Below, in pieces: positions 1-7,652 of a stretch of 64,000 bases of DNA (its first letter is position 1; every line of letters starts with the position of its first letter). Where the stretch lies: contig JAFAZH010000032.1 in assembly GCA_019239895.1 (NCBI GenBank), forward strand, positions 62,001-126,000, written 5' to 3'. The notes under the pieces are model-generated. The model was not told the DNA's origin. It did not search any database and was given only the letters and a program-made list of their open reading frames with translations. The position numbers and the translations under genes are program-made. The DNA is from Abditibacteriaceae bacterium. Lineage in GTDB: Bacteria; Armatimonadota; Abditibacteriia; Abditibacteriales; Abditibacteriaceae.

Positions 1-55
1 CGGCCATCGGTGAGCGGCAGATATTGCCCAGACAGACAAAGAGAACGCGAATCAT
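1..55 (-). CDS. Low-molecular-weight protein-tyrosine phosphatase, 5' end only
   Basis: Only the first 18 codons are present; the rest lies beyond the left edge. The ATG is at 55-53 on the minus strand and the product starts MIRVLFVCLGNICRSPMA. This is the diagnostic P-loop C-x5-R-S of low-molecular-weight protein-tyrosine phosphatases (also arsenate reductase-like relatives), where the first Cys is the nucleophile and the Arg binds phosphate. A purine-rich AAGAAAGG lies about six bases upstream of the ATG and fits a ribosome binding site. The gene is divergent from the LigD-like gene. Family assignment is firm despite the short length; the substrate is unknown. Confidence 0.8.
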   Translation of the reverse strand, partial: MIRVLFVCLGNICRSPMA

Positions 56-296
56 CTGTAAACCTTTCTTGTTGTCCTCAATTTTAGGACACCTAATTTT
101 TCCTGTTGTTTTGCATACTTATAAGGCACTACCGTAACCATTATATTACCCAAGTTGTTGGCACACTATTGTATGGATTAGACATATCAAAATCTATCTC
201 TCTTTAGGGGAATGAAGACTTCGCCATAGGGTTAAAATCGAGAATTACCTGGAACTGAACTTGCCCTCAACGCCCAAGCAGAGAGGGAGGACACGC

Positions 297-1916
297 ATGG
301 CATTAGAAACCTACAACCAGAAACGGAATTTTGCGCAGACCAGAGAACCTAAGGGTAAGCTGGAGAAGGGGCAGCATAACCGTTTTGTGGTGCAGGAGCA
401 TCATGCTTCGCGCTTGCATTTTGACTTTCGCCTTGAAATGGGCGGTGTGCTAAAATCGTGGGCTGTGCCCAAAGGCCCTTCGTTCAACCCGCAGGATAAG
501 CGGTTGGCGGTGATGACGGAAGACCATCCAGTGCAGTACCTACAGTTCGAGGGGCATATTGCCGAAGGTAACTATGGCGCGGGTGATATGCGAGTCTGGG
601 ACACGGGCCAGTATGAAGTGACCGATGGCAGCGATCCGGTGCAAGATGTCAATAAGGGGCGATTGAGATTTCGCCTTATGGGTGAGAAACTGCACGGCGA
701 ATGGAGCCTGGTGAAACTCGGTCGAGGCGATAATCAATGGCTGCTGATTAAAGCCAGAGATGAATTTGCTGATCCTACCTGGCAATTAGAAACCGTGCTG
801 CCCATTGAAGAAAAATATCTGCCGAAAGCCACCAGGAGCAAAACTCCCCATCAGGTTGTAACTGACCAAGTAACAGATAAAACGCCTAAAGCTACACGCC
901 ACAAATCCACTGGGGCTAAAGTGGCAGGTAAACCTATCCCCGTTGCCAAAGCTTTTGCGGCCAAAAAGCTTGAGGGCGATGTTGTCGTAAAAGTCGATAA
1001 GCACGAAGTCACCCTTACCCATCTGGATAAAATCTACTGGCCGGATGAAGGTTATACCAAAGGTGATCTGCTGAAGTATTACTTCGAGATAGCGGATACC
1101 ATTTTGCCTTATTTGCGAGGCCGTCCGCTCATTCTGAAACGCTACCCCAATGGTATTCAGGGCCACTCTTTTTTTCAGCATGATGTGGAAGACCCACCTG
1201 ATTTTATGGAGACCATTGCCTTAGAAGTCGAGCGGCAGCCAGTCCGCTATGCCCTGTGTAATAACCTGGCAACACTGCTTTACATTGTGAACTTAGGGAG
1301 TATTGCGCAGAACCCCTGGCACTCGCGGGTGGATGATCTGCATCATCCCAATTGGATTGTTTTTGATCTCGACCCGGAAGGCCAAAACTTCAGTTTAGTA
1401 TGTCAGGTCGCTTTAGCCATTAAAGAAGTGTTGGATGGCTTATCTTTGGAATCTTATCCTAAATTGTCTGGTTCTTCGGGCTTGCACGTTTATGTGCCGA
1501 TTAAGACGGAATATAGCTATGATGAGGTAGCACGTTTTGCAGAATTGGTCGCTAAAATTGTAAACCAAGCCCAGCCCGATCTAGTGACGCTTGAACGATC
1601 ATTACGCAAGCGGGAGAAGGGTGAGGTTTATCTCGATCATCTGCAAAATGCTGAAGGTAAAACGATTGTGTCACCGTATTCAGTGCGGGCTAAAGATAAG
1701 GCAACCGTAGCAGCCCCTCTAACGTGGCAGGAAGTGGAAAAGTGTCCGCGCCTGGAAGATTTCACAATGGCGAATATGCCACAGCGCATCAAGAAGAAGG
1801 GCGACTTGTTTCAGCCGGTGCTGCATAATTGTCAGACTTTAGATGATGCTATCGAGCAAGCTGAAAAGCTCTGGAAAGAAGTGCGTCCTAAAAAGTCGAA
1901 GTCGGTATCGCGGTAG
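297..1916 (+). CDS. LigD-like protein: 3'-phosphoesterase plus primase/polymerase domains, no ligase domain
   Basis: Non-homologous end-joining type protein of 539 residues. Residues ~28-160 match the LigD 3'-phosphoesterase domain (VVQEHHASRLHFDFRLE, with the metal-binding His residues, then GNYGAGDMRVWD). A Lys/Thr-rich linker follows at ~165-235. Residues ~240-520 match the archaeo-eukaryotic primase-type POL domain (LTHLDKIYWP, the catalytic-type FDLDPEG, SGSSGLHVYVP). The ATP-dependent ligase domain of full LigD is absent, and an independent ATP ligase lies 600 bp away on the other strand. The frame is open from a TTG at 261, but ATG 297 has GAGAGGGAGG six bases upstream and is preferred. 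No Ku gene is visible in the window. The TAG stop is the first base triplet of a hairpin. The domain call is firm; a role in end joining is inferred. Confidence 0.88.
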   Translation: MALETYNQKRNFAQTREPKGKLEKGQHNRFVVQEHHASRLHFDFRLEMGGVLKSWAVPKGPSFNPQDKRLAVMTEDHPVQYLQFEGHIAEGNYGAGDMRVWDTGQYEVTDGSDPVQDVNKGRLRFRLMGEKLHGEWSLVKLGRGDNQWLLIKARDEFADPTWQLETVLPIEEKYLPKATRSKTPHQVVTDQVTDKTPKATRHKSTGAKVAGKPIPVAKAFAAKKLEGDVVVKVDKHEVTLTHLDKIYWPDEGYTKGDLLKYYFEIADTILPYLRGRPLILKRYPNGIQGHSFFQHDVEDPPDFMETIALEVERQPVRYALCNNLATLLYIVNLGSIAQNPWHSRVDDLHHPNWIVFDLDPEGQNFSLVCQVALAIKEVLDGLSLESYPKLSGSSGLHVYVPIKTEYSYDEVARFAELVAKIVNQAQPDLVTLERSLRKREKGEVYLDHLQNAEGKTIVSPYSVRAKDKATVAAPLTWQEVEKCPRLEDFTMANMPQRIKKKGDLFQPVLHNCQTLDDAIEQAEKLWKEVRPKKSKSVSR

Positions 1917-1940
1917 GGGCACCCCTCGTGGGTGCCCCTA
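1914..1940. terminator. Hairpin between convergent genes, both stop codons inside it
   Basis: Perfect 11-bp stem (TAGGGGCACCC at 1914-1924, GGGTGCCCCTA at 1930-1940) with a five-base loop. The first three bases are the TAG stop of the LigD-like gene, and the last three, read on the minus strand, are the TAG stop of the Nudix gene. Position and symmetry suggest a bidirectional transcription or mRNA-stability signal. There is no U-tract, so classical intrinsic termination is uncertain. Confidence 0.6.
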
Positions 1941-2495
1941 CAGGCAATGATTGCTGGTTTGGGACAGTGTCTTGGCGACCATACGACGCATGGACTCATC
2001 GGCATTAAGCTGTATCACCTGGTTAAGTTCGACCCACGCTAAAGCCTTGGATTCACGGTTTGCTTGCAAGGGTTGGGTGTCATTGGCCTGGAAGAGAAAG
2101 CGCACGTCATAATGGAGATGCTCTGGCTCATCGCCTCGTGCGGGAATAGGATGAATGTCCACATCAAAGATGGTTGCTTGCAGGGGCACTATATCTTCCA
2201 ATCCTGATTCCTCTTGAGCTTCGCGCAGTGCTACCCGCAGCAAGTCAGGATCGCCATCAGCATGACCTCCCAGTTGCAGCCAGCGATTTAACTTGCGGTG
2301 GTGGGTCAGCAGGACGCGCGTTTTATCCTTATTAACAATCCAGGCGGAGCCGGTCAGGTGGCCTATGAGCAAAGAGCGTTGGAAGCAGTCGGTATGCGCC
2401 TTGATAAAATGTTGCATCTCTTGCACCTGAGCTTGCTCGCTGGCATCGTAAGCGTGATAGTCCTGCAACATCTGGGGTAAAGGGTTCCTGTGCAT
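1938..2495 (-). CDS. Nudix hydrolase
   Basis: Hydrolase of nucleoside diphosphate-linked substrates. The Nudix box reads GGHADGDPDLLRVALREA followed by QEESGL. The REaqEESGL half is intact with all metal-binding Glu residues, but the first Glu position of GX5EX7REUXEE is Pro. The frame opens at a TTG (2501); ATG at 2495 (MHRNPLP) is the more usual start, giving 185 residues. It begins about 12 bases after the ATP ligase stop on the same strand, so the two are probably one operon. This could be a house-cleaning enzyme accompanying repair, but the substrate cannot be read from sequence. Confidence 0.85.
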   Translation of the reverse strand: MHRNPLPQMLQDYHAYDASEQAQVQEMQHFIKAHTDCFQRSLLIGHLTGSAWIVNKDKTRVLLTHHRKLNRWLQLGGHADGDPDLLRVALREAQEESGLEDIVPLQATIFDVDIHPIPARGDEPEHLHYDVRFLFQANDTQPLQANRESKALAWVELNQVIQLNADESMRRMVAKTLSQTSNHCL

Positions 2496-2507
2496 AGTCA
2501 AGCGAGG

Positions 2508-4325
2508 TCAGTTTACTGCATCGGCCAGGCGGCGCACGGCCTCTAAGGTATCAATTTGTTCTGGGGGTTTATCGTCGCGCACGCGCAGGATACGAGGGAA
2601 GCGCAGGGCATAACCGCTCTTATGCCGTGCTGAAGGCTGCACCCGGTCAAAGGTGACTTCAATCACAATGCGCGGTTCCACCACCCGCACTTTGCCATGT
2701 GCGAACTCTTGAATGGTGTGAGCGCGAAACCATTCAGACAATTCCGCTAACTCGGCATCGGTTAAACCGGAATAGGCTTTGCCAACGTTCAGCAGAGTGG
2801 GGTCAGTTTCCCCTGCGCGCACGGCGAATGTGTAATCAGACAGTAAGTGCCGTCGCTTGCCATTGCCAACTTCCACGGCTGTCACCACCACATCCAGGCT
2901 GGCGAGTGCCCGCTTTATCTTGAGCCACTCGCGCCCACGTCGCCCCGGTTTATAAGTGGAGTGGGGGTCTTTCACCATTAAGCCTTCATTGCCCCGCTTG
3001 CGCGCCGCCTCGAATTCATCGTCGAGTAGAGCCGCATCGGTAAAGGTCTTTGATGGGGTGCGGCGGGTAGCGTTATTATCCATCAGCAACGATTCTAAGA
3101 TGGCGCGTCGCACAGCGAATGGCTCATTGATGAGTACGCGGCCATCGCCATAAAGAATATCGTAAGCCATGAAAGCGACGGGCACCGCAGCGCGGAGTTC
3201 ATCGGAAAGAGTCTTGCGGCCTAGACGTTTTTGCAGCTCTTGAAACGGCAAGATTTGATCTCCCTGCACGGGCACTAATTCACCGTCTAAAATAATGCCA
3301 CCCGCTTCTTCGCTGACAGTAGTATCTGTTACCAGGGCCGCTAAGGGTTCAACCAGGTCAGGGAAACTTTTGGTGATTTCATCTAAGGTGCGTGAGAAGA
3401 GAGCGACGCGGCGGCCCGCATGAATCACGCCGTACGAGACTGTATCGCTGTCAACGGCGGGGGCGATGTGCGCCTGGGCGCGAATACCATCGAACTTGTC
3501 TTCTACTACAAACTGCTCTGGCATCTGGCGGGTAACTTCGGCTAAATCGGCAGCGGGGGTGGCCAGCATAAACTTTAAGGGATGAAAGAGGCGCATGTGC
3601 GCGCTGTCCAGTTGCTTATGCCGGGCCAGTAAAGCCGTCTCGCCAATATCACCCGTCAGCATATTAACCCATTGCACCAGGCTAACTTCAGCCCCCACCC
3701 AGCGTGCAATGGCATCTTCGACTGCGCCTTCTTGCAACCCGATGCGCAAATCGCCCAGTAACAGTTTGACGATGTATTTGGCTTCTACTGGTGTGGCGCG
3801 TTGCAGCAAAGCCGTAACTTGCTCGATTTTACGCTTGCTGCCTGCGGTGGCAGCTAACTCTTCAAAAGCCGTTGCTATGTCACGAAGAGTTAAGGTGGGC
3901 TGCTGATTCTTAGTCCGTTCCGAAACGGCAAAAGCTTCGCCTGCCACTTCGCCGAAGTCGCCCAGAGCCACTAGCCTCTGGCTGATAAATGTTTCCTCAA
4001 CCTCTGTCACGGTTAAGAGTGCTGCAAACAAAGCGGCCCCGCCAACACTGGTTGTGCGTTGATCGCGCAAGGAAAAGGAGCGGCCCGCGAAATAACGAGC
4101 GGCATGGGCTAAATCCTCGTCGGATAAAGAGGTGAAGTAGGTCGCCAGCAACTCGGCTTTGATAAGTCGCTTGGTCGTTTGGCTGACCAGTTCAGCAACT
4201 TCTGCGAATGACTGAAAAGCACCCGCAGGCAATGCCGTAGTTGTTGCGTCGGTACTTATCTGCTGTGTAACAATGGGGGGTGAGGGGGTCGCTACGGCAT
4301 CATCCTGTTTCGCTCGCTTTGGCAT
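2508..4325 (-). CDS. ATP-dependent DNA ligase, archaeal/LigB type
   Basis: Seals DNA nicks using ATP; 605 residues. The N-terminal DNA-binding domain (~40-240) contains LLLGDLRIGLQEG, characteristic of archaeal-type and LigB ligases. The nucleotidyltransferase domain has motif I EDKFDGIRAQ with the adenylated Lys at residue 277, then DGELV and EGLMVKDPHSTYKPG, and motif V WLKIKR. The C-terminal OB fold runs to the end. It is not the LigD-type ligase domain, yet it neighbours a LigD-like protein that lacks its own. The first ~35 residues are a low-complexity extension. The ATG at 4325 has only a weak AGG upstream. Family assignment is very secure. Confidence 0.93.
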   Translation of the reverse strand: MPKRAKQDDAVATPSPPIVTQQISTDATTTALPAGAFQSFAEVAELVSQTTKRLIKAELLATYFTSLSDEDLAHAARYFAGRSFSLRDQRTTSVGGAALFAALLTVTEVEETFISQRLVALGDFGEVAGEAFAVSERTKNQQPTLTLRDIATAFEELAATAGSKRKIEQVTALLQRATPVEAKYIVKLLLGDLRIGLQEGAVEDAIARWVGAEVSLVQWVNMLTGDIGETALLARHKQLDSAHMRLFHPLKFMLATPAADLAEVTRQMPEQFVVEDKFDGIRAQAHIAPAVDSDTVSYGVIHAGRRVALFSRTLDEITKSFPDLVEPLAALVTDTTVSEEAGGIILDGELVPVQGDQILPFQELQKRLGRKTLSDELRAAVPVAFMAYDILYGDGRVLINEPFAVRRAILESLLMDNNATRRTPSKTFTDAALLDDEFEAARKRGNEGLMVKDPHSTYKPGRRGREWLKIKRALASLDVVVTAVEVGNGKRRHLLSDYTFAVRAGETDPTLLNVGKAYSGLTDAELAELSEWFRAHTIQEFAHGKVRVVEPRIVIEVTFDRVQPSARHKSGYALRFPRILRVRDDKPPEQIDTLEAVRRLADAVN

Positions 4326-4588
4326 ACCTATGGCGGATGCAGGACGTGTGCCAGGATATAGGTGCTATAAAACACTGATCGCCGTGACGGAGTTCCGTCA
4401 CGACGACCAGGTGAAGCGTTTATCGGTGAGCCACTACCGAAGCCCTGCTCCCAGGGCGGGTGTAAGGCTATGTGACATATGCAATTCACCCACCTCCTTG
4501 TGAAGGCATAGAACGTTCCCTTCAAGCTCTATTTCGATTCATCTTGTTAGGATGCTAAACAAGAGACTTCTTGGACAAATCTTACCCA
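4326..4588. other. Intergenic region with a small hairpin, no gene seen
   Basis: Upstream region of the ligase operon. An 8-bp hairpin (GTGACGGA/TCCGTCAC) lies at 4385-4402. Short open frames cross this area on both strands, but none has a ribosome binding site or a recognisable motif. No convincing promoter was identified. Confidence 0.4.
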
Positions 4589-4681
4589 GTGTCATTTCGA
4601 CCGGAGCGAAGCATGAGCGTAGTGGAGAAATCTTAACCTAGCGGCTCTCTAAAGATGCCTCGACTCCGCCCGGCATGACAC
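4589..4681. repeat. Imperfect inverted repeat, 'TCATTTCGACC' family (copy 1)
   Basis: Left part begins TGTCATTTCGACCGGAGCG and contains GTGGAGAAATCTT. Right part is the rough inverse (AAAGATGCCTCGACTCCG, ending GCATGACA). The same motif recurs at 24941-25043, and a related palindrome is at 55681-55768. It lies between the ligase operon and the end of the Cys-rich repeat gene. Confidence 0.7.
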
Positions 4682-4721
4682 CAGGCCGACTTATGTCAGA
4701 GGTCTCTTATCGCTTTCTACT

Positions 4722-5486
4722 TTATCTGCGCCGGTTGGTTTTGGAGCGACGAGACCGTTCCCAGACTGGAATTTGCAGATCAGGTTGTACCGCTGCCACA
4801 GGTGCCCCCTGGTTTTCCTGGCTCATCATAGCATAAGTGGGTACAACCCTTATAGGGCTGGGCGTTGCATGGGGCAACACCCGTTGTTCTCGTAGCCAGC
4901 GCACTAAGTCGCGGGAGCGAGGATCAATGCGGACGCGCTCGCGCAGCAGGGTGTCAATAGCATGGTTGGCCTGATCGCGCACACGAGGAGCGGAAGTGCT
5001 GTCACGCAACTCAAAAATCTTGAGCCATACGGCCTTGTCATAACAGCGGTTGCGGCACGGACAAAGCTGCTGGAGCGCATTGCACTGCGCTTCACTATCG
5101 GTGCCTTCCAATGCCGCCACCAGTTGCGGTAAATGACAGGCGATGTTGATTTTGACTGGCTTGCGTCGCGCTGCGGGCTTGGGTTCTTTATCCGGCAGTT
5201 CTAGAGAATGTGCCTCGGCCAACCACCGCACCAATTCCTCGGCACGGGCCGAAACCGCAGAGAATTGACGTAATGTTTCAATGGCATGTTCGGCCTGGTT
5301 GCGCACCTCCTCAGCCTGACTGGTGTAATAGACATGGAAAATAGCCAGCCAAGCTTCGCCCTCATAACAACGACTGCGGCAGGGACAGAGACGACGCAAA
5401 ATGTCACGTTGCGTCTGATGATCTCCCTCATTGAGTTCTTGCAAAAGTTGAGGCAACTCGGCGGGCAAAATACGCTTTTTGCTCAT
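4722..5486 (-). CDS. Protein with two ~83-residue Cys-rich, HEAT-like repeats
   Basis: I do not recognise the family. The 254-residue product contains two clear internal repeats, residues ~8-90 and ~117-199, with aligned landmarks: LPQL, LCPCRSRCY / LCPCRNRCY, VRNQAEHAIETL / VRDQANHAIDTL, and LVRWL near the end of each. Each repeat carries a C-P-C-R-x-R-C cluster (C34/C36/C40 and C142/C144/C148), which could bind metal or sense redox. The helical pattern resembles HEAT-type repeats. The tail (~205-254) is basic, ending RRSKTNRRR. ATG 5486 is chosen because GAGGAG lies about eight bases upstream; an upstream in-frame start would overlap the sigma gene. It follows the sigma factor by 28 bases, so it is probably co-transcribed. 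Regulation of, or by, that sigma factor is inference. Confidence 0.7.
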   Translation of the reverse strand: MSKKRILPAELPQLLQELNEGDHQTQRDILRRLCPCRSRCYEGEAWLAIFHVYYTSQAEEVRNQAEHAIETLRQFSAVSARAEELVRWLAEAHSLELPDKEPKPAARRKPVKINIACHLPQLVAALEGTDSEAQCNALQQLCPCRNRCYDKAVWLKIFELRDSTSAPRVRDQANHAIDTLLRERVRIDPRSRDLVRWLREQRVLPHATPSPIRVVPTYAMMSQENQGAPVAAVQPDLQIPVWERSRRSKTNRRR

Positions 5487-5514
5487 GGGAATTCTCCTCG
5501 TATAAGCCACCTTG

Positions 5515-6081
5515 CTAAACCGGGCAAGCAGCACTGGTATGGAGCTGTACTTCATTGCTCCACACCTCGTAGTGACGACGAATTTGGCGCACATGATAGG
5601 CGATATTAGCCGAAGTGCAGCCTAGGGCGTGGCCTGTTTCACGCCAGGTGAGGCCACGCAGCAAGCAAAACAGTACCGCTTGTTGTGTAGATTTCAGTTC
5701 CTGGGTGAACTGTTCCACATAGGCGGTGGCTAAGACGGTTTCTACCGCGCCATCGCAAGCCGTATCTTCTTCCCACTGCTCCAATCCGGCACTATCCAGG
5801 GAGGTGCAGCGGCGCACGCGGGCGTGCTTGATGGCATCCAGCAGCCGCCACCGCGCCCGTTGAATAAGATATTGCTCCGGGCAGCCAATGCGGACATCCA
5901 AATTTTTCAGGGCTTCCAACAAGCCGAGCCAGGCTTCTTGGAGTAAGTCGTCAGGGTCTTCTTGCGAGCAGCGGGCATAATATTTTGCCATGCTCACTAG
6001 GCGCGGGCGTAGGGATTCAATCACTGCTTCAGTCGCTGCGGTGTTGCCGGCGCGCGCGGCTTCGTAACAAAGCTGATTCAA
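5515..6081 (-). CDS. RNA polymerase sigma-70 family factor
   Basis: 188-residue sigma factor with only regions 2 and 4. Region 2 is around residues 25-90 (core-binding DPDDLLQEAWLGLLEAL, then RARWRLLDAIKHARVRR). Region 4 is ~130-172 (LKSTQQAVLFCLLRGLTWRE and a helix-turn-helix ending VRQIRRHYEVW). The size and layout are ECF-like or of the short sigma-70 family. Translation starts at TTG (6081-6079) with GGAGG at 6089-6093, seven bases upstream. An intrinsic terminator sits only 24 bases before the start, and a short leader ORF precedes that, so expression is probably attenuated. No anti-sigma factor of a known family is adjacent; the Cys-rich repeat protein follows directly. Confidence 0.85.
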   Translation of the reverse strand: MNQLCYEAARAGNTAATEAVIESLRPRLVSMAKYYARCSQEDPDDLLQEAWLGLLEALKNLDVRIGCPEQYLIQRARWRLLDAIKHARVRRCTSLDSAGLEQWEEDTACDGAVETVLATAYVEQFTQELKSTQQAVLFCLLRGLTWRETGHALGCTSANIAYHVRQIRRHYEVWSNEVQLHTSAACPV

Positions 6082-6104
6082 AGCTTTTCCTCCAGGTATT
6101 CAAA

Positions 6105-6146
6105 ACCAAAAACCGGGCCGCAGGCACATAGGCCCGCGACCCGGTT
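6105..6146 (-). terminator. Intrinsic terminator in the leader of the sigma-factor gene
   Basis: Read on the minus strand, a GC-rich imperfect stem (AACCGGG...CCCGGTT, inner arms CGCGGG/CCTGCGG) spans 6146-6111 and is followed by TTTGGTTTTG. It lies between a 26-codon leader ORF and the TTG start of the sigma factor, so read-through or antitermination would be needed for sigma expression from an upstream promoter. Confidence 0.65.
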
Positions 6147-6212
6147 AAAGCGTGAAGGGAAAGCTTGAGCTGAACGCTCACCAAAGAGCAGAGAAAGTCT
6201 TTTCGGGTGGAG

Positions 6213-6293
6213 TTACGCTCGTGCGCTGCCGGTGCGAGGCGAATAATATGTGCTGCGGATTAACACGTTGACCATCAAGTTGATAACCATCAT
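6213..6293 (-). CDS. Short leader ORF, 26 codons, upstream of the sigma factor
   Basis: Starts ATGATG at 6293 with a near-perfect Shine-Dalgarno AAGGAGG at 6299-6305, six bases upstream. The product starts MMVINLMVNVLIRSTYYSP and ends with a basic stretch before TAA at 6213-6215. It is short, shows no known family, and is followed after about 65 bases by an intrinsic terminator and then the sigma-factor gene. This is the layout expected of a leader peptide in an attenuator. It could instead be a small independent protein with its own terminator. There is no obvious run of one amino-acid codon that would point to amino-acid attenuation. Confidence 0.55.
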   Translation of the reverse strand: MMVINLMVNVLIRSTYYSPRTGSARA

Positions 6294-6358
6294 TTATCGC
6301 CTCCTTGAGTAGAATGGAGCTTGCCACAAAGAGCAAAGCCCTAGAGTTCGTTGACTCT

Positions 6359-6364
6359 ATTATA
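6359..6364 (-). promoter_or_regulatory. Candidate -10 box for the leader ORF and sigma factor
   Basis: TATAAT on the minus strand, about 65 bases before the leader ORF start. No good -35 hexamer is visible at the right distance, so an alternative sigma factor or activator may be used. The hexamer alone is weak evidence. Confidence 0.35.
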
Positions 6365-6539
6365 AGCTATATCGAACGGAAAGGGGAGTTTGCTAAAGGA
6401 ATGAACAAAAAAATTTAATAAATTGTAACGCGAGCCGAAAGTGGAACATCAAAAGCGGAACCTAAAGCACAAGCAAGCATTTTGCGGAAGTTAAACCAAC
6501 CGCTGCCACCAATGAGGACAAGTGACTTTTGCCGGAGGT

Positions 6540-7406
6540 CTAATACAAAACCGATGGCAGAAAACAGCCGCGTGGCTCTTGATACATACCCATTGCCATC
6601 AAAGTCATCGGCTTGACGACGCGCAGCTTTTGATTTAAGCACCAGCGAAAAAGTTCAGCCTGGCGCGTCGGCAGCAGAAAGGATAGAGGCTGCTGGGTAA
6701 TGTCCGCCGCGCCCGCAAGCAAATTCTGCATATCGCCTGTGGTTTCGGCGACAGCGTGGTTCAACTGCCAGAAATTTGGCGCGGTAGCATAGGCCGTAAT
6801 TCGATCTTCCCGCACCGCTACAACACCTGGAAACATTGGCGCGAATTGCGCGATCTCTGTGGTGCGATTGAAACCGTGAACCCTTTGGCACAATTCACCG
6901 CAAGCGTCGTAATCCTTTGCTTCGAGCAGGCGAACTTGGGTTTCTGGCAACGCTGATTCTTTGTTGGTAGGGATGCCCTGCATAATAACGAGTGGTTCCA
7001 CAACCTCGAACCCTACACTTGCGTAAAGCGACATTGAAGTTGTGTTGAAAGCGTCCTACACGAGCCGAATCCCCGGCGTGTCTCGTCCCGCTTCGACAAC
7101 TGCCTGCATCAAGGCACGTCCAACGCCTTTGGTCTGCGCGTCCGGGGCGACGGTAATCGGCCCGACCCCGCAAATCGAATTTTGACGCCACAAAAAATTA
7201 GAGCCGAGAAATTCTCCGCTCTCGGTTTCGGCGACGAATCCAATAATGTCTGGACTGCCGATGCACATCTGTGCCATCTGCACCGCTGACTCGGCGGAAG
7301 GGAAATCGTGTGGGAAATTATGCTGGTCGGCGATTCCGCAAAATGCCTGGTACATGATTTGGCCGACGTTTTCCGCATCGGCAGGCGTTACGGGGCGTAT
7401 ATTCAT
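6540..7406 (-). pseudogene. GNAT-family acetyltransferase interrupted by one in-frame TAG
   Basis: The N-terminal half (from ATG 7406, MNIRPVTPADAE) contains the GNAT acetyl-CoA loop region VGPITVAPDAQTKGVGRALM and runs to GIRLV, then TAG at 7056-7058. Without any shift of frame the reading continues with DAFNTTS and MSLYASVGFEVVEPLVIMQG, which is the expected second half of the GNAT fold, then a C-terminal extension ending GCFLPSVLY. In relatives the interrupted position is typically Gln, and CAG to TAG is one transition. The gene is therefore either recently inactivated, a sequencing error, or read through. The intact product would be about 288 residues. Its substrate is unknown. Confidence 0.8.
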
Positions 7407-7539
7407 TTTTAATCTCTTTTTCTTAATCAAATGTTCCTAACAGACACTTAGACAAGTCTTATCATGACAGCTAATGGGACTGCAATCCCAGCAACGCCGT
7501 GCGACGGCACACCATCGAGTTTTGGATTCTAACGCACGC

Positions 7540-7652
7540 CCCGCCACTGAAGCAGAGGGCTGAAGCTTCAAGCCTCCTGAACCGGGCTAAAGGTGCGTCT
7601 CCAGCCCGGTTCACCGGGCTTTGCCCACTCAGCCCGCTCGTTTACGGGTGGG
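7540..7652. repeat. Inverted repeat, 'CCGCCxCTxAAGCAG' family (copy 1)
   Basis: Left arm 7540-7563 and right arm 7629-7652 are imperfect inverse copies, enclosing a second hairpin (AGCCCGGTTCACCGGGCT around 7602-7619). The related copy at 10840-10951 has much better preserved arms. The right arm forms the last seven codons and the TGA stop of the Fpg/Nei gene (residues PTRKRAG), so the repeat has become coding. Confidence 0.8.

Noticed and set aside
297-4325. Complete NHEJ operon with Ku
   Set aside because: No Ku-like coding sequence is found in the window; only the phosphoesterase-polymerase and a separate ligase are visible.
4328-4525. Short open frame upstream of the ATP ligase
   Set aside because: No ribosome binding site, low-complexity product and overlap with another spurious frame on the other strand.
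6415-6642. 75-codon frame on the minus strand after the GNAT relic
   Set aside because: It is out of frame with the GNAT gene, whose natural end (GCFLPSVLY) is already at 6540, and it has no ribosome binding site or known motif.
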